A stretch of DNA of 12,278 bases, taken from positions 1 through 12,278 of the forward strand of contig JABVXU010001013.1 in NCBI GenBank assembly GCA_013365365.1, written 5' to 3'. Position 1 is the stretch's first letter; each line of letters begins with the position of its first letter. Positions 8,872 through 12,278 of this stretch are shown piece by piece. A model generated the notes under the pieces. That model was given only the letters and a program-made list of their open reading frames with translations, was not told the DNA's origin and searched no databases. The translations under genes and the position numbers were made by a program. The stretch is from Cruorifilaria tuberocauda (Eukaryota > Nematoda > Chromadorea > Rhabditida > Onchocercidae).

Positions 8872-8991
8872 TTATAGTTCATAGTTTTCTAAGGCAACGC
8901 CAAATCCTGTAACAGATTCTAAAGCTTTTTCTTTTGAGTATAAAATTAAATCAATGACTTTCTGGATATCCGGAATTTCCTGTAGATACAT
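8872..8991 (-). pseudogene. Possible prefoldin subunit 3 fragment
   Basis: On the minus strand a 39-residue frame runs from ATG 8991-8989 to TAA 8874-8872 and contains EIPDIQKVIDLILYSKEK and ALESVTGFGVALENYE. The pattern (Q/E)IPD-then-helix with KEK(E/A) and F.LA(E/D)N.Y resembles the end of the first coiled-coil helix and the turn of prefoldin subunit 3 (VBP1). A good acceptor (TATCTACAG) sits just before GAA ATT CCG. The expected downstream strand motif (WLGANV type) and the upstream N-terminal helix were not found in any frame nearby, and the frame stops at the point where the conserved strand should start. If the resemblance is real, this is a broken copy. GC at 8961-9060 is 39 of 100, higher than its surroundings. 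The similarity is short and may be coincidence. Confidence 0.3.
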
Positions 8992-9539
8992 AGTTGTGCT
9001 GAAACTATTCCAGAATCCACGTCACCACGTCACATTCTTGAATCTCCATTGAAGATTAATAGTAGCAATTATGTTAAGGTTATCGTCAAATGTTAGGTGG
9101 ACGTGATTATCAGCTTAGACATAGCGTTGAAATGCTTATCCGAAATCAGTATAATATGAATTTGAAGTAATCATGACCTCTTTATCACTATTTATTAAGT
9201 ATAAAATAACTTATCACTGACCACTTTTCCACCTTATCTTCTTCCTTCTTCTACTTTCATAACAGTTTATTTTGGTTAGATTCAATTACTGATCAATTTG
9301 GGATATACTAATATATGCTTATAGGCGTTTAATTTTTTACTTTTAAAATTTCATTTAAAACAATTATTTTTAAATTTCATATTGTTATAATTGATCTTCT
9401 TACAGCAGGTTTCAATGATACTATTAAGTTAAATAGAATTCTGGTGCTTAATCGAATTCCTCAACAACTTTAAATGTCTTAAAATATTTTCCAAAGTTTG
9501 TTGAACTGATTTAGCCAGAAAAGTAACATCGTGCCTTAC

Positions 9540-9589
9540 CTCCTACATCAATTTTCTTTTGGATTTTATTTGTTTGGATAATAATGATC
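9540..9589 (-). other. Exon-like block with consensus splice sites
   Basis: On the minus strand GTTACTTTCCAG precedes a 50-nt block open in one frame (IIIIQTNKIQKKIDVG with one extra base at each end), followed by G|GTAAGG. Both splice sites are close to nematode consensus. Downstream, another frame reads FLAKSVQQTLENILRHLK (about 9450-9525) before a stop. I found no homology and no phase-compatible partner exon: the acceptor at the 8872-8991 fragment is phase 0 while this block ends in phase 1. It may be chance, or a remnant of the same broken gene. Confidence 0.2.
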
Positions 9590-10364
9590 CTGGAAAGTAA
9601 CTTATTGTATATCATCGTCGACATTAACTATGTTTTGATTTACTTATAAGTTATATAACATATAAATAAGAAGTTATGTGAAATTTGATAAAACATGTGA
9701 AATATAAGTTAAATAAATTGTTTATTGATTAAGGTTAATTAATCAACGATTATTTATTTCTTCGAAGATGAAGCAGGCGACCTAAAATATTTCGTAATTT
9801 TATGGTTCTACAAAAGGAAAAAAATTTCCCTGATTTCAGGAAATTGCAAAAAATTTGAATTCATTAATGGAAATCGTAAAATTACAAAATATAGAGGAAA
9901 TATCTCAGATAGTAATGAGAATCTGAATTGTGGTGGGGAATTTTGAATTTCATGAGATTATCATGATAAATGATAGCCTAAATAACAACATAAGTGTAAA
10001 ATGGATGATTTAATTTCAATTCATAATTAAAGAATTGTGATAATAACATCAATTGATATGATATAATCAGTGATAAAATTACTGATACAATAATGTATAG
10101 ACTTGTCGATTTTCTCCATCTTCTTAAAAAAATTGAATTTCCATAAATTTAAATGAACAAGTTTATTAATTTATTTATTATTTTAGTTTATTAATTATTA
10201 ATTTTATTAATTTATTTTCATTTGTCAAAGTTTCTTTCCGAATTAATAAAATTTTGAAATTGCTCGATTAGACTAAAAAATATTATAATGCTAATTATTT
10301 AGTTTAGCTTTTCCTTACTGATTATAAACCAGTGCTTTTACAGGAATGATCATATCACAGACAT

Positions 10365-10544
10365 TAAATCTTATTAGAAATTTTAATCTATTATTAATAT
10401 TATTAAGAAATCTTAATATAAATCTTACCTTATTAGTATTAGTATATTACTTAGTATATTAGTATATTAATATTATTATATTATTAGTATATTACTATCT
10501 TATTATTATTAGTATTATCTTATTATCTTAAATCTTATTAGAAA
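10365..10544 (+). repeat. TTA/TATTAG-rich low-complexity block bounded by a 16-bp repeat
   Basis: Variants of ATTAGTATATTA, TATTATTA and AATCTTA follow one another across this block. It is bounded by an exact 16-bp direct repeat, TAAATCTTATTAGAAA, at 10365-10380 and 10529-10544. It looks like a degenerate microsatellite grown by slippage. Confidence 0.75.
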
Positions 10545-10906
10545 AATTTATCCATTCATATTCAAAAATTTTAAGCTTGAATTGGCATTAAGAAATTAGT
10601 TTAGTTCTCATTTAAAAGCATAGTTTACCTGTAATTTAAGGTTAAAGTAAGAAAAAAATTGAAATAAATGAAAAAAAATTACGAAAAAACTAAAAAATGA
10701 TCAGTTAAATTAAATACTTTTAATGATAACCTAAAAAATAATTCGATATATTTGAAATCGAAAAGTTTTGTGGAACGGAATGCGTAATGATTAGAAAAAT
10801 ATAACTTAAAAATTGTATGAAAAATAATTGATAAGAATGAAAATTACAGTTAACAAATTTTCACTTACTTTATATCGCAGTAGACGAAGTATATTACCGA
10901 AATTAA

Positions 10907-10910
10907 CAGT
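10907..10910 (+). promoter_or_regulatory. Possible spliced-leader acceptor at the CAP gene start
   Basis: The context AAATTAACAG-T-ATG puts an AG (10908-10909) one base upstream of the start codon. This is the same AACAG-N-ATG arrangement as at calpain-7. A trans-spliced leader joined here would give almost no 5' UTR, which is common in nematodes. Cis-splicing from a non-coding first exon is the alternative. Confidence 0.4.
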
Positions 10911-12218
10911 ATGCATTTTACCGGAAAAATCAACCGAATATTACTTTTCATCACGTTCGCCGCAATTTGCATTGGTACGTTCAAGCATGATTTTATTTTA
11001 CTCTACTAGACTATAAATTTTAAATTTCTCATCAGAATTACAAAAAACTCTTGATATAACATTATGATTAATATAATTCATTGACTTGTATATAGGAGTG
11101 ATTAAATTTTAAATTTTTAAAAAAGATTAAATTACCTATTAAATTGATTTGATTATGAAATACGAAAGTATTGCAGCTCAGGGAAATTCTAAATGTCCCG
11201 GAAAAAGCATGACACGTAGGCTACGTCTGGCTTTTCTTCATCATCATAACAGATTACGTTCGGATTTAATTCATGGAAGGCTTAAAAATAAAGATAACGC
11301 ATATATGCCAAAAGGAAAGAACATGCTTAAACTGGTAAAAATGTATTAAAAATTGATTTAAAGAGGAAAATGAATTTTTCACTTCCTACTGTAATTCAAA
11401 CTAATTACTTTAGCATTTGTTTTACTTTACCAAAGTTATTAATCGTTTAGAAGTGGAGTTGTAAGCTGGAACAATCAGCACAAAGATGGGCAGATCAGTG
11501 TGTTTTCGGACATTCAAGTGGACGAAATAATATCGGTGAAAATGTCTACGCCTACTGGTATTCAGCAAGTGTTGAAAGTAAATTTACGTATATTTATGCG
11601 ACGTGAAATTCTCATTAACTTCACGCGAATTGAAGAATAGAATAACAACGACTAGAGAATTTAGAAAAAAACGATAAATAAAATCTCGTTATTAGAATTT
11701 AAGAAAACCGCCGGTAAAGATGCAAGTGAAAGCTGGTGGGCAGAACTCCCGGATGAATACAGGAATAATCCATCGAATAACTTTACTTACCGTGTTTCCG
11801 AACAGAATGTTCTACATTTCACGCAGGTAAAGAAATTTTCACAGAAATTTCCAACTTGTTAAGAATACTTTTTGAAAGATTCCTACTTATGTCAAAAAAG
11901 TAAGCTAACTGATACATTTACCTGTAATCTTCCTCTTTTCACTCTCTTACTTTCAAGTAAGCCGTAAAAATTAATTACTTATTTCGTAACCTATGATTCC
12001 ATCGTTTGACTTGAAACATTTCTAGCTATGAAAAGTGAAATTCAATAAGAGAGATTTCCTTTCTCACAAGTAATCTTCCCATTTATAAAATGATTTTCCT
12101 GTAATTCCAAGATTCACCTTCAGATGGCTTGGAGTAAAACTCGCAGAATTGGTTGCGGAATCGCTACGCATTGCGACAATGGCCGCACGTTGATCGCTAT
12201 CTGTCATTACGCGCCGAT
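10911..12218 (+). CDS. Secreted CAP/SCP-TAPS (venom allergen-like) protein, 3' partial
   Basis: Five exons join in phase: 10911-10974, 11177-11334, 11451-11577, 11696-11826, 12124-12218, giving 191 complete residues and two bases of the next codon. Exon 5 ends at a strong donor, CGAT|GTAAGT, so a further exon lies outside the window. Residues 1-22 form a signal peptide (ILLFITFAAICIA, likely cut before QGNSKC). The CAP domain covers about 37-190: FLHHHNRLRSDL helix, CVFGHSSGRNNIGENVYAYW with candidate tetrad residues His95 and Glu104, SWWAELPDEY with Glu133, and the CAP1 signature HFTQMAWSKT with His157 across intron 4. GCGIA and ICHYAP start CAP2. Cys28, 78, 91, 171, 177 and 187 can form disulfides; N145-F-T is a possible glycosylation site. 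Single-CAP nematode proteins run about 200-225 residues, so only a short end is missing. Family knowledge: these are secreted by parasitic nematodes (ASP/VAL) with host-interaction roles; the exact role here is unknown. Confidence 0.93.
11041..11107 (+). repeat. Dispersed repeat, copy 2 (CAP gene intron 1)
   Basis: This is the partner of the repeat at 6113-6180, with the same orientation on the plus strand. It begins with an A-run followed by CT, then ATATAACAT, the shared core, and GTGATTAAAT. It lies inside intron 1 (10975-11176) of the CAP-domain gene. Confidence 0.6.
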
Positions 12219-12278
12219 GTAAGTCTTAATATTATCAAAATGAAATATTCCTAAAAATTCATGTAAACTTATAAGAAT

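Larger units (their letters stand above)
8992..10910. other. AT-rich intergenic sequence upstream of the CAP gene
   Basis: Apart from the exon-like block at 9540-9589 and the repeats listed separately, I see no gene. There is an imperfect hairpin at 9823-9845 (arms AATTTCC...GGAAATT), a perfect 12-bp palindrome TTATCATGATAA at 9959-9970, and A/T runs. The stretch next to 10911 should contain the CAP gene promoter, but no specific element stands out. Confidence 0.55.

Noticed and set aside
9823..9845. Hairpin AATTTCC/GGAAATT as a terminator or RNA gene
   Set aside because: The stem is only 7-9 pairs with a bulge and no neighbouring transcript; such hairpins arise by chance in AT-rich DNA.
10828..11016. 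Plus-strand frame of 62 codons
   Set aside because: It overlaps the first CAP exon in a different frame. The correct frame starts at ATG 10911 and gives a signal peptide that splices in phase to exon 2.
11149..11176. ATG at 11149 as the start of the CAP gene
   Set aside because: It would give MIMKYESIA without a signal peptide. The acceptor ATTGCAG at 11170-11176 joins exon 1 in phase and yields a secretion signal.
591..12218. Nematode operon linking the two genes
   Set aside because: The genes are on opposite strands and separated by about 4.4 kb, which rules out co-transcription.
1..12278. CRISPR arrays, bacterial operons, prophage or intact transposon
   Set aside because: No regularly spaced repeats, ribosome binding sites or transposase motifs were seen; the intron-rich genes are eukaryotic.

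Overview
The window looks like chromosomal DNA of a nematode, most likely a parasitic clade III (filarial or spirurid) species. The sequence is very AT-rich. Its genes are split into many small exons (about 64-230 nt) by short GT-AG introns with (T)nTTCAG or TTTAG acceptors. One gene encodes a secreted CAP (SCP/TAPS) protein of the kind expanded in parasitic nematodes. The species call is inference; nothing here fixes it.

Layout. Positions 1-590 lie downstream of the first gene and carry candidate poly(A) signals for it. Positions 591-6502 on the minus strand hold a complete 21-exon gene whose joined product is 811 residues and aligns end to end with calpain-7 (CAPN7, PalB-type): two MIT domains, a calpain cysteine-protease core with an intact Cys/His/Asn triad, and two C-terminal C2-like domains. 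All 20 introns were placed by reading phase. Positions 6503-6674 are its presumed promoter. Positions 6675-6921 form a GC-richer coding-like island on the plus strand followed by AATAAA; it may be a small gene or a decayed exon.

Positions 7000-10910 are a long AT-rich intergenic stretch with degenerate repeats and two small exon-like islands on the minus strand. One of these (8872-8991) resembles a piece of prefoldin subunit 3. Positions 10911-12218 on the plus strand hold the first five exons of a secreted CAP-domain gene. They encode a signal peptide, the CAP1 motif and the start of CAP2; the last exon lies beyond the window.

The two real genes are not an operon: they lie on opposite strands, diverge, and are about 4.4 kb apart. 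Calpain-7 is a cytosolic ESCRT-associated protease and the CAP protein is exported, so no functional link is implied. They share two features: an AACAG-N-ATG context that may be a trans-splice acceptor, and a related repeat of roughly 67 bp in their first introns. I found no novel multi-gene system.
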